Source of the DNA: Collimonas sp. PA-H2
GTDB taxonomy: Bacteria; Pseudomonadota; Gammaproteobacteria; Burkholderiales; Burkholderiaceae_D
DNA length: 64,000 bases
Assembly (NCBI RefSeq): GCF_002564105.1
Contig: NZ_PDBX01000001.1
Location: 1,798,001 to 1,862,000, forward strand
Direction of reading: 5' to 3'
A program made the position numbers and the translations under genes. This document shows, one piece after another, positions 29,464-39,095 of the stretch; positions within the stretch are counted from its first letter, which is position 1, and every line of letters starts with the position of its first letter. A model generated the notes under the pieces. That model ran no database searches. It was not told the origin of the DNA and saw only the letters and a program-made list of their open reading frames with translations.

Positions 29464-29489
29464 CTGGCGAGGAAGCATATCCTCGCCAG
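29464..29489 (-). terminator. inverted repeat after metK, possible terminator
   Basis: A perfect ten-base-pair stem (CTGGCGAGGA / TCCTCGCCAG) with a six-base loop, about 20 bases after the metK stop. No T tract follows, so it may be an atypical terminator or an RNA-stabilising hairpin. Confidence 0.5.
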
Positions 29490-29509
29490 ACCCCATACCT
29501 GAGCAGTCG

Positions 29510-30670
29510 TTACAGCGCAGCAGCCTTCAGTGCGGCAGCCTTGTCGGTGCGTTCCCAGGTGAATTCCGGCTCTTCACGGCCGAAATGGCCGTAGGCGGCC
29601 GTCTTTTGATAGATCGGACGCAGCAGGTCAAGCATCTGCACGATGCCCTTGGGACGCAGGTCGAAGTGCTCCAGCACCAGCTGCGCCAGCTTTTCGTCGC
29701 TGATCTTGCCGGTGCCGAAAGTGGTGACCATCACCGAAGTCGGCTTGGCGATGCCGATCGCGTACGAGATCTGGATCTGGCAGCGGGAGGCCAGGCCGGC
29801 GGCAACGATATTCTTCGCCACGTAGCGGCCGGCATAGGCTGCCGAACGGTCCACCTTGGACGGGTCCTTACCGGAAAATGCGCCGCCGCCGTGAGGCGCA
29901 GCGCCACCGTAGGTGTCGACAATGATCTTGCGCCCGGTCAGGCCGCAATCGCCTTGCGGGCCGCCGATGACGAAACGGCCGGTCGGGTTGACCAGGTAAC
30001 GGGTATTTTGCAGCCATTCCTTCGGCACTACCGGCTTGATGATTTCTTCAATCGCCGCTTCTTCAATCGCCTTGTGCTGCATTTCCGGCGCATGCTGGGT
30101 CGACAGCACCACGGTGTCGATCGCAACCGGCACGCCGTCGACATATTTCAACGTGACCTGCGATTTGGCGTCCGGCCGCAGCCATGGCAGGCGGCCGTCC
30201 TTGCGCAATTGCGACTGCCGTTCGACGATACGGTGCGCGTAGTAGATCGCGGCAGGCATCAGTTCCGGCGTTTCATCGCAGGCGTAACCGAACATCAGAC
30301 CTTGGTCGCCGGCGCCCTGGTCGAGATCGAGACCCTTGCCTTCATCCACGCCCTGGGCGATATCCGGCGATTGCTTGTCGTAGCCGACCAGTACCGAGCA
30401 GCTTTTGTAGTCGATGCCGTAGTCGGCATTGTCGTAGCCGATGCGCTTGATGGTTTCGCGCGCAACAGCGATGTAATCGACATTGGCGAAGGTGGTGACT
30501 TCACCTGCCAGCACGACCAGACCGGTGTTGCACAGGGTTTCGGCAGCGACCCGGGCGTGCGGGTCCTGGGTGAAAATTGCGTCGAGAATCGCGTCGGAAA
30601 TCTGGTCCGCGACTTTATCGGGGTGACCTTCGGAAACGGATTCCGAAGTAAAGAGGTATTCATGTGCCAT
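29510..30670 (-). CDS. metK: S-adenosylmethionine synthase
   Basis: A 386-residue enzyme that makes SAM from methionine and ATP. Motifs include [17 protein letters not shown] at the N-terminus, [16 protein letters not shown] (about residue 120) and [19 protein letters not shown] (about 262). The ATG at 30670 has GGAG eight bases ahead and gives the family start; 15 further in-frame codons upstream belong to the leader. The leader contains a stable hairpin (30705-30733). With ahcY and metF it completes much of the activated-methyl cycle in this region. Confidence 0.98.
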   Translation of the reverse strand: MAHEYLFTSESVSEGHPDKVADQISDAILDAIFTQDPHARVAAETLCNTGLVVLAGEVTTFANVDYIAVARETIKRIGYDNADYGIDYKSCSVLVGYDKQSPDIAQGVDEGKGLDLDQGAGDQGLMFGYACDETPELMPAAIYYAHRIVERQSQLRKDGRLPWLRPDAKSQVTLKYVDGVPVAIDTVVLSTQHAPEMQHKAIEEAAIEEIIKPVVPKEWLQNTRYLVNPTGRFVIGGPQGDCGLTGRKIIVDTYGGAAPHGGGAFSGKDPSKVDRSAAYAGRYVAKNIVAAGLASRCQIQISYAIGIAKPTSVMVTTFGTGKISDEKLAQLVLEHFDLRPKGIVQMLDLLRPIYQKTAAYGHFGREEPEFTWERTDKAAALKAAAL

Positions 30671-30704
30671 TGCAAGCTCCAACAAAAAAACAAGTGGTGA
30701 CCAT

Positions 30705-30733
30705 GTCGCAGTCAAACCTGTTGAGCCTGCGAC
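30705..30733 (-). promoter_or_regulatory. metK leader hairpin
   Basis: On the minus strand GTCGCAG (30733-30727) pairs perfectly with CTGCGAC (30711-30705). A two-base bulge and an inner TCAA/TTGA stem sit above it, closing a five-base loop. It lies about 35 bases ahead of the metK start and is followed 14 bases later by T7. It may be a regulatory or attenuation element. It does not match a SAM riboswitch class that I recognise. Confidence 0.5.
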
Positions 30734-30957
30734 GCTTTAGCGAAATTTGTATTCCGCCTCGCAAGTTGTCTATTAACTCGGCGGATAATGCTAATTACTA
30801 TATATTAAGATGATTCTGATAAGCAATCTCTCTGCAATCCAGACAAGCTAGCAACGCTGTTTGAATTCGAAACTATTGTGCTATTTTACGCCTCTTGAAA
30901 AAAATCGGCAAAATCCGGCCCCTTTTGGGTCTTTTTTGGCTCTTTTAGGCCCCGCTA

Positions 30958-31809
30958 ATGCTCGTATCACTCTTTCGCCTGCTATCGAAACTACCGCTTC
31001 CATTCTTACATGCAATAGGCACGGCCGGCGGCTGGCTGGTCTATCTGGCCTCTTCCTCGTATCGCCATAAACTGAAAGAGAATCTGACGCAGGCCGGCTA
31101 TCAGGCAGACCTGGCGCAAGCGGTCAGCGAATCCGGCAAGAGCATGTTCGAGCTGCCGTTCATCTGGTGCGCCTCGCCGCAACGGGTGCTGCGCACCGCC
31201 GCCATCGAAAACTGGGAACTGGCGCAGGCGGCGCTGGACGCCAGGACCGGTGTGATTTTCCTGACGCCGCATCTGGGCTGCTTTGAAATCATCGCCCAGG
31301 CCATCGCCACCAAGACTTCACTGACGGCGCTCTACCGGCCGCCGCGCAAGGCCGCGCTCAAGCCGCTGATCGAAGGTGCGCGCGGACGCCACAACCTGCT
31401 GCTGGCGCCGGCCAGCCTGGCGGGCGTGCGCACCTTGTTCAAGGCGCTCAAGAAAGGCCAGGCGATCGGCTTGCTGCCGGACCAGGTGCCGCAGAACGGC
31501 GAAGGCATATGGGCCGATTTCTTTGGCCGTCCGGCCTACACCATGACCTTGCCGGCCAAGCTGCAGCAGATGAGCGGCGCCCCGATTATCCTGTCTTACG
31601 CCGAACGGTTGCCGTTCGGGCGCGGCTACGTGATCCGCTTTGTGCCTTTCGACGAAACTCCGGGCCATACGCCGGAGCAAAGAACGCTGGCCATCAACCA
31701 GGCGATGGAGCGGCTGATCGCGCGCTGTCCGGCGCAATATATCTGGAGCTACAACCGCTATAAGACGCCGCCCGGGGTTGCGCCGGCGGCGCAGGAGCCG
31801 CAGGCATGA
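30958..31809 (+). CDS. lysophospholipid/lipid A acyltransferase (LpxL/HtrB family), first copy
   Basis: A 283-residue inner-membrane acyltransferase with an N-terminal membrane segment (about 5-30) and the catalytic HX4E motif in TPHLGCFEI (about residue 103). LLPDQVPQNGEG (about 173) and WSYNRYKTP at the C-terminus also match. The family adds secondary acyl chains to lipid A. The start lacks a clear Shine-Dalgarno sequence and is preceded by a pyrimidine-rich stretch. It overlaps the next acyltransferase gene by four bases (ATGA). Confidence 0.88.
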   Translation: MLVSLFRLLSKLPLPFLHAIGTAGGWLVYLASSSYRHKLKENLTQAGYQADLAQAVSESGKSMFELPFIWCASPQRVLRTAAIENWELAQAALDARTGVIFLTPHLGCFEIIAQAIATKTSLTALYRPPRKAALKPLIEGARGRHNLLLAPASLAGVRTLFKALKKGQAIGLLPDQVPQNGEGIWADFFGRPAYTMTLPAKLQQMSGAPIILSYAERLPFGRGYVIRFVPFDETPGHTPEQRTLAINQAMERLIARCPAQYIWSYNRYKTPPGVAPAAQEPQA

Positions 31810-32699
31810 GGGCGTTGCTATGGCTGTTGTGGGTAGTGCATTTTTTACCGCTGTGGATCCTGGGTCCGATCGGTGAAGCGCTGGGCTCATTGCTGTTCAT
31901 CATCATGAAGCCGCGGCGCCACATTACCCTGACCAACCTGCGCCTGTGCTTTCCCGACATGCCGGAACAGGAACGGGTTGCGCTGGCGCGCCGCCATTTC
32001 CAGGCTTATTCGCGCAGCGTGCTGGAGCGCAGCGTGCTGTGGTGGGCGTCCGAAAAACGCTTGCGGCGCCTGATCAAGATCGAATCCGACCTCCCGCTCA
32101 GCACCCTGCAATCCGGCCCGACCATCCTGCTGTGCCCGCATTTCGTCTGCCTGGAAATTCCCGGCATTGCACTGGTGCTGAATTCGTCGCTGTCGATTTG
32201 CACCATCTATACCCGCCAGCAAGATGCGGTCATTGATGCCGCGCTGCTGAAAGGACGTTCGCGCTTCCGGCCGGTCAGATTATTTTCCCGAGAGCAAGGT
32301 GTCAAACCCATCATCCGCGCCATGCGCGAAGGCTATCCCTTCATCATGCTGCCGGATATGGATTTCGGCATGAAGGATGCGGAGTTCGTACCTTTTTTTG
32401 GCGTGCCGACTGCAACGCTGACCGCCACCGCCAGGATCGCCGCCGCCACCAAAGCCAATGTGGTGCCGATGATTGCGACTTTCCTGCCCGGCTACAAAGG
32501 CTGGAAAGTCACCTTCTACCCGGCCTGGGAAAACTACCCCGGCGGCGACATGACAGAAGCGACCCGCCGCATGAACGCCTTTATCGAAGCACGCATCCTG
32601 GAAGCGCCGGCCGAATATTTCTGGGCCCACAAGCGCTTCAAGAGCCGGCCGCCGGGACAGGCTGATGTTTACAACACAACCACGCCAGAGCAGACTTGA
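31806..32699 (+). CDS. lipid A acyltransferase (LpxL/HtrB family), second copy
   Basis: A 297-residue paralogue of the preceding protein. It has an N-terminal membrane segment (about 5-33), the catalytic HX4E motif in CPHFVCLEI (about residue 115), LPDMDFGMKDAEFVPFFGV (about 180) and the C-terminal WAHKRFKSRP. Its start lies inside the end of the first copy (ATGA), so the two are translationally coupled and probably add two different acyl chains. Which is LpxL and which LpxM cannot be told from sequence alone. dapF follows after 42 bases. Confidence 0.88.
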   Translation: MRALLWLLWVVHFLPLWILGPIGEALGSLLFIIMKPRRHITLTNLRLCFPDMPEQERVALARRHFQAYSRSVLERSVLWWASEKRLRRLIKIESDLPLSTLQSGPTILLCPHFVCLEIPGIALVLNSSLSICTIYTRQQDAVIDAALLKGRSRFRPVRLFSREQGVKPIIRAMREGYPFIMLPDMDFGMKDAEFVPFFGVPTATLTATARIAAATKANVVPMIATFLPGYKGWKVTFYPAWENYPGGDMTEATRRMNAFIEARILEAPAEYFWAHKRFKSRPPGQADVYNTTTPEQT

Positions 32700-32741
32700 A
32701 ACAATCCAGCATCTGCACACTGTTTACCTGATAATAGCTTT

Positions 32742-33602
32742 ATGAAACTCAAATTCACCAAAATGCATGGCGCCGGCAACGACTTCGTCGTGATCGACGC
32801 CATCAGCCAGCATATCGACTTCACCCCGGCGCAATGGCAGCATCTGGGCGACCGCCGCTTTGGCGTGGGCGCCGATCAGATGCTGGTGGTGGAAAAGTCG
32901 CCGGCGGAGGGCGTCGATTTTCGCTATCGCATCTATAACGCCGACGGCGGCGAAGTCGAACAGTGCGGCAACGGCGCCCGCGCATTCGTCAAGTTCGTCA
33001 CCGACAAAGGCTTGACCAGCAAACGCAGCATTCGCGTGGAAACCATGTCGGGCATCATCGAGCCAAGGCTGGAAGACGACGGCCGCATCACGGTCGACAT
33101 GGGCGCGCCCATCCTGGCGCCGGCCGCGGTGCCGTTCGACGCCAGCAAGCTGGACAGCCGGCCGCAGGGAGGCGATACACTTTGGCCGCTGGAAATCCAG
33201 GGCAAGCAAACCTGGATCTCGGTGGTGTCGATGGGCAATCCGCATGCGGTGCAAGTAGTCGAGGACAGCGAAGCCGCGCCGGTCTTGACCGATGGCCCGC
33301 TGATAGAACATCACCCGCGCTTCCCGAAGCGGGTTAACGCCGGCTTCATGCAAGTGGTCGACCGCCATCACATCAAGCTGCGCGTGTTCGAACGCGGCGC
33401 AGGGGAAACGCTGGCGTGCGGCACCGGGGCTTGCGCTGCGGTTGTGGCTGGCATCCGCCGCGGCTTGCTGGATACGCCGGTGAAAGTCGAGACCCACGGC
33501 GGCGAACTGTCGATTGCCTGGGCGGGCGGCCAGCAGCCGGTCATGATGACTGGCCCGGCGGTATCGGTATTCGAGGGCGAAATCGAGATGAACGCCGGCT
33601 AA
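32742..33602 (+). CDS. dapF: diaminopimelate epimerase
   Basis: A 286-residue, cofactor-independent racemase that converts LL- to meso-diaminopimelate for lysine and peptidoglycan. Both catalytic cysteines are in place: [10 protein letters not shown] (about residue 73) and [11 protein letters not shown] (about 227). The N-terminus [16 protein letters not shown] is typical. It ends four bases inside the end of the convergent Sel1-repeat gene; the shared bases CTAA supply both stop codons. Confidence 0.97.
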   Translation: MKLKFTKMHGAGNDFVVIDAISQHIDFTPAQWQHLGDRRFGVGADQMLVVEKSPAEGVDFRYRIYNADGGEVEQCGNGARAFVKFVTDKGLTSKRSIRVETMSGIIEPRLEDDGRITVDMGAPILAPAAVPFDASKLDSRPQGGDTLWPLEIQGKQTWISVVSMGNPHAVQVVEDSEAAPVLTDGPLIEHHPRFPKRVNAGFMQVVDRHHIKLRVFERGAGETLACGTGACAAVVAGIRRGLLDTPVKVETHGGELSIAWAGGQQPVMMTGPAVSVFEGEIEMNAG

Positions 33603-35224
33603 GCCGGATCGTCAGCGCCGCTGGCGGAAGCCACCGCGGCCTTGAAACGGTACAGGCGCTGGCGATAATTGCCCTCGGGGCCGTTAGGCCCGCAATCCAC
33701 ATCTTCAAACAAGCGCGCGATCCGGCTCAACGCCTGGCGCTCGTCGCCTGTCTGGATCTGGATCAGGCGCCGCTTGCTGCGCGCATAATGCACCCGGATG
33801 TCGACCACCAGGCAATGCCCGCAATCGGCCTGGTTCAAATCCAGCAACAGGGCTTCCGGCCGGCTCAAGCCGAATATGGTTGCCAGCTCAATGCGCGCCG
33901 CAAGAAACGGATGGGCCTTGACCAGCTCGCGTGTCAGCTGCTGTTTGGCAGATTCGGCCCAGGCTGCCGGTGCGGCGCCGTCGGCAATCTTTGCCAGCAA
34001 ATTGGCGGCTTCGCTGCTGCCTTGCGCCGCCGCCTTTTGCAGCCAATAGACCGCGCGAACATCGTTGGCAAGCTTTTCGCGGCGATTGCGCCAGGCGCTT
34101 AAACCACATTCCAGTTGCGCCGCGCAATGCCCCATTTCAGCGGCATGCTCCAGGTGGCGCTGCATGTCGACCAGATTACGCTGCGAAAATTCGGACTTCA
34201 GATAGATCCGCGACAGGGCGTACCAGGCATCCGCCAGGCCGGCCTCCCCAGCCAGCGTCAGCCAACGGATCGCTTTCTTATAATTTGCCGAACCGGTTCC
34301 CACCAGCAAGCGCTCGCCATCGCTGTTCATGCGCGCATACCAAAGACCCAGCGCCAATTGAGCGGCCTTGTCGTCGCCAAAGGCCGCCAGTTCCAGAAAC
34401 TGCTGCACTTCAGCGGCATCGAAGCTGGCGCTGCTCTGCAGCACCTGCGCGCAACGCAGCAGCATGGACAGGTTTTCTTCGCCAAGCTGGCGCGCCAAGG
34501 TTTCCGAAGGCACATTCAATTGCGCCAGGATGTCGGTATATTGCTCTGCCAGCGCCTTGGCCAGCGGCAGCGCTCTTTCCAGAAACACCGGCCAATCGGC
34601 TTTTTCCCAGGCCAGCTGCGCCAGCGATTGCTGCGCCTGCGTGACGCCGGCGTCGGCGGCGCGGGCAGTCCACTTGAGGGTAACGTCCTGTTCCACCCGC
34701 GGCTCAGCCGGCTTGCGCGGCTGGCTAGCGATAACCCGCTCGGCCGGCGTTTTCCTCTCGGGCAGTACCGGCGGTGCAATATCGGCATGCTGCGCCAGCA
34801 GCCACTGGGCTTCGGCAACACCTGCATTTGCCGCGGTTTCCAGCACCTTGATGACCTTCTCGCGCAATCCGGGCGATGCCTGCTGAATGGCCGCCTGGCT
34901 GTCGCCGGTCAGCACCAGTTGCGCCAGCACCAGCCCGGCTTGCATCAAGCCGGCGTCAAAAGCCCGTTCGTACCAGACGCACAGGTCGAGCGGATTGGCG
35001 GCAGCGCGCGCCACATCCAGCGGGATATGGCTGCCGATCAGCATCCAGGCTTCGGACTCCTGTTGCTGCGCTGCCCGATCCAGCCAATGCAGCGCCGTCG
35101 ACAAACTTTGCGGCAAACCGTTGCCGCCAAACAGATAGCGTTTACCCAAGGCCAGTTGTGCCGGCCCCTGCCCTGCACGGGCGGCGCGGATAATCGCCAA
35201 GTCTTCACGTTTAGCCATAAGCAT
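33599..35224 (-). CDS. Sel1-like repeat (tetratricopeptide) protein
   Basis: A 541-residue protein built of helical Sel1-type repeats. Units such as [40 protein letters not shown] and [20 protein letters not shown] recur across about residues 10-430. No signal peptide is seen, so it is probably cytoplasmic. Sel1 proteins act as scaffolds for protein contacts; the partner is unknown. The C-terminal 110 residues lack repeats. Two ATGs six bases apart (35224, 35218) are possible starts. It is convergent with dapF. Confidence 0.7.
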   Translation of the reverse strand: MLMAKREDLAIIRAARAGQGPAQLALGKRYLFGGNGLPQSLSTALHWLDRAAQQQESEAWMLIGSHIPLDVARAAANPLDLCVWYERAFDAGLMQAGLVLAQLVLTGDSQAAIQQASPGLREKVIKVLETAANAGVAEAQWLLAQHADIAPPVLPERKTPAERVIASQPRKPAEPRVEQDVTLKWTARAADAGVTQAQQSLAQLAWEKADWPVFLERALPLAKALAEQYTDILAQLNVPSETLARQLGEENLSMLLRCAQVLQSSASFDAAEVQQFLELAAFGDDKAAQLALGLWYARMNSDGERLLVGTGSANYKKAIRWLTLAGEAGLADAWYALSRIYLKSEFSQRNLVDMQRHLEHAAEMGHCAAQLECGLSAWRNRREKLANDVRAVYWLQKAAAQGSSEAANLLAKIADGAAPAAWAESAKQQLTRELVKAHPFLAARIELATIFGLSRPEALLLDLNQADCGHCLVVDIRVHYARSKRRLIQIQTGDERQALSRIARLFEDVDCGPNGPEGNYRQRLYRFKAAVASASGADDPA

Positions 35225-35537
35225 CCATTACCAAAACGTAAATTATCCTTTATAAATCGGGAAAATTTTATATTTGCTGATTTTTTACGAGATATGCATC
35301 TTTTGCGCAACATCTTGGATGTACTGAACCTGCCGCTTTTTGCCCGTCGACACATCATTCTTTAGCACAATTTATGTAACAAAAATACAACGTAATTGTC
35401 TATTTTTCACTATTTTCGCAAATTAATAAAAGAATAACGAACCATTTTTCAAAACCGTGCGGCTTGAGCCCTTAAGGTTGAGCCCTCCGACAAGATGTAC
35501 GGATACTTAAGACAGTTTTCTATGCAAAGGACGTCAA
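35225..35537 (+). other. upstream control region of porin 1
   Basis: 313 AT-rich bases with no gene. The last 162 bases match the region ahead of porin 2 at the same distances. One shared block is at 35376-35397 (core ACAAAAATACAAC) and another, nearly identical, at about 35493-35537 (core AAGATGTACGGAT, then GGACGTCAAATG at the start codon). Confidence 0.7.
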
Positions 35538-36656
35538 ATGAAGAAATCACTAATCGCACTGGCCGCGCTCGGCGCAATCGCAGGTGCAGCACAAGCTCAA
35601 AGCTCCGTCACCATCTACGGTACCGTTGATGCCGGCGTTACTTTTTCAAACAACAACGTTCCAGCAAGCAACGCCGACACCGGCAACCGCCTGGGCGGCA
35701 GCAAGTTCGGCGTCGGCTCCGGCAACATTGACACTTCCCGCATCGGCTTCAAGGGCGTGGAAGATCTGGGCGGCGGCCTGAAAGCCCTGTTCCAGCTGGA
35801 AGCAGGCTTCAACACCGATACCGGCGGATTCGAACAAGACAAGTCGCTGTTCAACCGCAAATCGGTGGTCGGCCTGGGCGGCAACTTCGGTAGCGTATTG
35901 CTGGGTCGTCAATCCGACGTCCTGGACGACTACGGTCACCAGTACACCTCAGTCAAGGACTTCGGCAATTTTGTCGGCAGCCCACACGTTGGCGACCGCC
36001 TGGAAGGTTCGCGCACCCAGAATTCGATCCGCTATAACTCGCCGAACTTCAGCGGCGTTACTGCCAGCGCCATTTACGGCTTCGGTGAAGAAGCTGGCGC
36101 CAACTCCAATGGCCAAGCTTTCGGCGGCGGCGTTGCTTATGACAATGGTCCTCTTGGTGCTTACCTGGGCTACTATCAGTCGAAGGCAGGCAAAAATTCC
36201 GCTGATACTGCACCGCTGTTCCAGCTGAATCCTGTTGCCGAAGGCAACACCATGAACAAGACTTTCAGCCTGGGCGCCAGCTATCAGGCTGGTCCGGCTC
36301 GCTTGTATGGCAACTGGTCACGCATCAATGTTCCTGAGCAATACAAGCAGAACATTTTTGAACTGGGCACCGACTACGCTCTGACCGCTCCGCTGCACCT
36401 GCTGGCTTCGGTGCAGCATACCCAGTACTCGCAGACTGGCAACACTGGCGGCAACAACTCCAAGCCGCAAGTTACCCAAGCCAACCTGGGCGTGGATTAC
36501 TACCTGTCCAAGCGCACTGACCTGTATACCCTGGCGTCTTACGCCAAGGGCAAAAATGGTGCTCCGGTCGGCGACATCTCGGCCCCCGCTGTGCAGGGCG
36601 AAACAGGCAAGAGCAACCAGACAGCTGTTGCAGTCGGTATCCGCCACAAGTTCTAA
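35538..36656 (+). CDS. Gram-negative porin, copy 1
   Basis: A 372-residue outer-membrane porin. The signal peptide is residues 1-20 (ending AQA). The mature protein starts SSVTIYGTVDAGVTF and ends with the aromatic C-terminal strand VGIRHKF needed for barrel assembly. GFKGVEDLGGGLKALFQLE and NRKSVVGLGGNFGSVLLGRQ are hallmarks of the 16-strand trimeric porins of Burkholderiales. Its codons are mostly C/G-ending, as in the rest of the window. A strong terminator follows. The second copy is 363 bases downstream. Confidence 0.95.
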   Translation: MKKSLIALAALGAIAGAAQAQSSVTIYGTVDAGVTFSNNNVPASNADTGNRLGGSKFGVGSGNIDTSRIGFKGVEDLGGGLKALFQLEAGFNTDTGGFEQDKSLFNRKSVVGLGGNFGSVLLGRQSDVLDDYGHQYTSVKDFGNFVGSPHVGDRLEGSRTQNSIRYNSPNFSGVTASAIYGFGEEAGANSNGQAFGGGVAYDNGPLGAYLGYYQSKAGKNSADTAPLFQLNPVAEGNTMNKTFSLGASYQAGPARLYGNWSRINVPEQYKQNIFELGTDYALTAPLHLLASVQHTQYSQTGNTGGNNSKPQVTQANLGVDYYLSKRTDLYTLASYAKGKNGAPVGDISAPAVQGETGKSNQTAVAVGIRHKF

Positions 36657-37019
36657 AGTAAATTAGCCGTCCGGCAGCAAAGCTTGTTTTTGCATTAAAT
36701 CCCGGGCGGCTTACCCCGCCCGGGATTTTTACCAATTCTGGCAAAAAGCCTGATATCAGTTACGCAACATGCGTAATTGCCAAATTACAAATCCCGCAAT
36801 CTTCCAATTTGCGCAAGTCTGAGCCGCTACAAGCGTTGCTCATGCCTTCCCTCGCCTGTCACAAAAATACAACACAATTAACAATCTTCTTCAATTTCGA
36901 CCAATTTATAGCACCACAGGAAACCAAACCGCCAGCATAGATGGCCAGACCCCTTAATGTTCATCCATCCGGCAAGATGTACGGATCCTTAAGACAGTTT
37001 TCTAAATAAAGGACGTCAA
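36657..37019 (+). other. inter-porin region with terminator and porin 2 control region
   Basis: 363 bases with no gene. It opens with the porin 1 terminator, then is AT-rich. The last 162 bases match the porin 1 upstream region, including the ACAAAAATACAAC block (36858-36879) and the near-identical stretch at the start codon. Confidence 0.7.
36697..36731 (+). terminator. intrinsic terminator after porin 1
   Basis: A stem of about ten base pairs (ATCCCGGGCGG / CCGCCCGGGAT with a short loop), with an A-rich left flank and T5 on the right. Confidence 0.88.
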
Positions 37020-38210
37020 ATGAAGAAATCACTAATCGCACTGGCCGTACTCGGCGCAATCGCAGGTGCAGCACAAGCTCAAAGCTCCGTCACCATCTAC
37101 GGTATCGTTGATACTGGTATCGTTTACACAAGCAAAGTTTCGACTGCAACTAACCCAGCTACTGGCCTGTCGTCGAACAACGGCAGCAAATTCAGTGTTA
37201 ACTCCGGCGTTATCCAAGGTTCGCGTCTGGGTTTCAAAGGCGTTGAAGATCTGGGCGGCGGTCTGAAGGCTCTGTTCCAATTGGAAGCTGGCTTCTCGAA
37301 CGACACTGGCGCGCTGCAAAGCGACAAGGGTTCGTCGACTCTGTTCCGTCGTAAGTCGGTAGTCGGTCTGGGCGGCAACTTCGGTTCCGTTCTGCTGGGT
37401 CGTCAAACTGACATCCTGGACGACGTCAGCCAATGGACTTCGGTTCAAGACTTCGGTGGTGTAACTGGTTCCGTCGGTCACAATCTGGACCGTTTGGAAG
37501 GTACACGTACTAACAATTCGATCCGCTACAACACGCCAGATCTGTCTGGTTTCACTGGTAGCCTGATCTATGGCTTCGGCGAAGCTGCTGGTCAAACTTC
37601 GAACGGCCAATCGTTCGGTCTGGGCGGTCAGTACGCAAACGGCCCACTGGGTCTGTTCGCTGCTTACTACCAATCGAAGCTGGGTACTACACCTGCTGAC
37701 GTTTCCCTGACAAACAATGCTCCAGTAGCTGCATTCTCTGGCAAAGCCGGCGACACAGCACTGAAGACATTCAGCCTGGGCGCTAGCTACCAAGCTGGTC
37801 CTGCACGTCTGTACGGTAACTGGTCGCGCGTCAAGCAGCCTTTGGCTACTAGCTCGACTCTGGCTGCTACCGGCATCATTCAACCAGGCAGCTTCTCTGT
37901 TGGCAGCTTCAACAACAGCAAGGCTGACATCTTCGAACTGGGCGTGAACTACGCTGTTACTGCACCTCTGCACCTGTTGGCTAGCGTTCAATACAACAAG
38001 CTGACATTTGCTGATGCTGGCTCGAACAAGGGCAAGCTGACCCAAGTCAACCTGGGTACAGACTACTTCCTGTCGAAGCGTACTGACCTGTATGCATTCG
38101 CATCGTTCCTGCGCGCTAAGGATGCAGTCAATCCAGGCGTCTTCGGCGACAGCACTGGTTCCGACAACAACCAAACAGCAGTTGCTGTTGGTATCCGTCA
38201 CAAGTTCTAA
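37020..38210 (+). CDS. Gram-negative porin, copy 2 (high-expression codon use)
   Basis: A 396-residue paralogue of the preceding porin. It has the same signal peptide except for one residue and the same motifs (GFKGVEDLGGGLKALFQLE, RRKSVVGLGGNFGSVLLGRQ, C-terminal VGIRHKF), with longer external loops. Codon use is unlike its neighbours: GGT, GCT, CGT, ACT and TCG/TCT are frequent, a pattern typical of very highly expressed genes. It is probably the major porin of the cell. A long frame on the other strand is a by-product of this codon use. A UUCG-loop terminator follows. Confidence 0.95.
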   Translation: MKKSLIALAVLGAIAGAAQAQSSVTIYGIVDTGIVYTSKVSTATNPATGLSSNNGSKFSVNSGVIQGSRLGFKGVEDLGGGLKALFQLEAGFSNDTGALQSDKGSSTLFRRKSVVGLGGNFGSVLLGRQTDILDDVSQWTSVQDFGGVTGSVGHNLDRLEGTRTNNSIRYNTPDLSGFTGSLIYGFGEAAGQTSNGQSFGLGGQYANGPLGLFAAYYQSKLGTTPADVSLTNNAPVAAFSGKAGDTALKTFSLGASYQAGPARLYGNWSRVKQPLATSSTLAATGIIQPGSFSVGSFNNSKADIFELGVNYAVTAPLHLLASVQYNKLTFADAGSNKGKLTQVNLGTDYFLSKRTDLYAFASFLRAKDAVNPGVFGDSTGSDNNQTAVAVGIRHKF

Positions 38211-38266
38211 TTTAAGTTGACCGAACCCGCGGCGGCAAGCGGGCCAGGTTGCTTGAATCAAGATCT

Positions 38267-38303
38267 AAAAAGCCCACATGGTTCGCCATGTGGGCTTTTT
38301 TTA
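38267..38303 (+). terminator. intrinsic terminator after porin 2
   Basis: A perfect 11-base-pair stem (AGCCCACATGG / CCATGTGGGCT) closed by a TTCG tetraloop and followed by T7, with A5 on the left. Confidence 0.95.
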
Positions 38304-38411
38304 TCGCCTGCCGCATCCCCTTCGCCAATCCCTGAATACCTCAGGTTGTCATACAGCCGCTTAGCGGTGTACCCTAGGTCATTCTCTTTCTTCATCAGCG
38401 ACATACAGCAC

Positions 38412-39077
38412 ATGACCTCCCCCTTGGATCCCGACAGCATCGCCCAATACCTGATCGACTCGCCGCATTTCTTCGAAGAACACGCCGAACTGCTGGGCAA
38501 AATCCGCCTCAGCAGCCCACTCCTGGGGCGCGCCGTATCGCTGCAGGAACGGCAAATGGAAATACTGCGCGAGAAAATCAAAGTGCAGGATCTGCGGCTG
38601 GCCGACATGGTGCGTAACGCTCAGGAAAACGATGCCAGTGCCCAGAAACTGTTTGGCTGGGCGCGCAGCCTGCTGCTGGCGCGCAATGATGTCGACTTGC
38701 CGCACACGCTGGTGGATGGCCTGCGCAGCACTTTTGCGGTGCCTCAGGCGACCTTGCGGCTGTGGGGCGTGGCCGAAGCTTATTCGCATACCTGGTTTGC
38801 AGCGGCGGCGTCCGAAGACGTCAAGATTTTCGCAAACGGCCTGAGCATGCCGTTTTGCGGCGGCAATAACGACTTCGAAGCCGCCTCCTGGCTGGAGCAG
38901 GATGTGCAGTCGATCGCCATGCTGCCGCTGCGCAGCGGCTCAACATCGTCGGCCACCTTTGGCCTGCTGGTGCTGGGTTCGCCCGACGCGCAACGCTTCA
39001 GTGCCGACATGGCGACCGACTTCCTGGTGCAGATCGGCGAAACCGCAAGCGCCGCGCTCGCTTGCCTGCTCGAATAG
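38412..39077 (+). CDS. DUF484 family protein
   Basis: A 221-residue cytoplasmic protein. It has the DUF484 opening IAQYLIDSPHFFEEHAELLG, a coiled-coil-like segment (about 45-75, SLQERQMEILREKIKVQDLR) and a GAF-like C-terminal domain (about 90-220). The family is of unknown function but sits beside dapF and xerC in many proteobacteria, as here. The ATG at 38412 is chosen because the family starts there; upstream in-frame codons pass through the porin terminator. Confidence 0.88.
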   Translation: MTSPLDPDSIAQYLIDSPHFFEEHAELLGKIRLSSPLLGRAVSLQERQMEILREKIKVQDLRLADMVRNAQENDASAQKLFGWARSLLLARNDVDLPHTLVDGLRSTFAVPQATLRLWGVAEAYSHTWFAAAASEDVKIFANGLSMPFCGGNNDFEAASWLEQDVQSIAMLPLRSGSTSSATFGLLVLGSPDAQRFSADMATDFLVQIGETASAALACLLE

Positions 39078-39095
39078 GCCTGGATCAGCAATAAC

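Noticed and set aside
37032..38261. A 409-codon minus-strand frame opposite porin 2
   Set aside because: A shadow of the biased codon use of the porin; it also crosses the porin terminator and has no recognisable domain.
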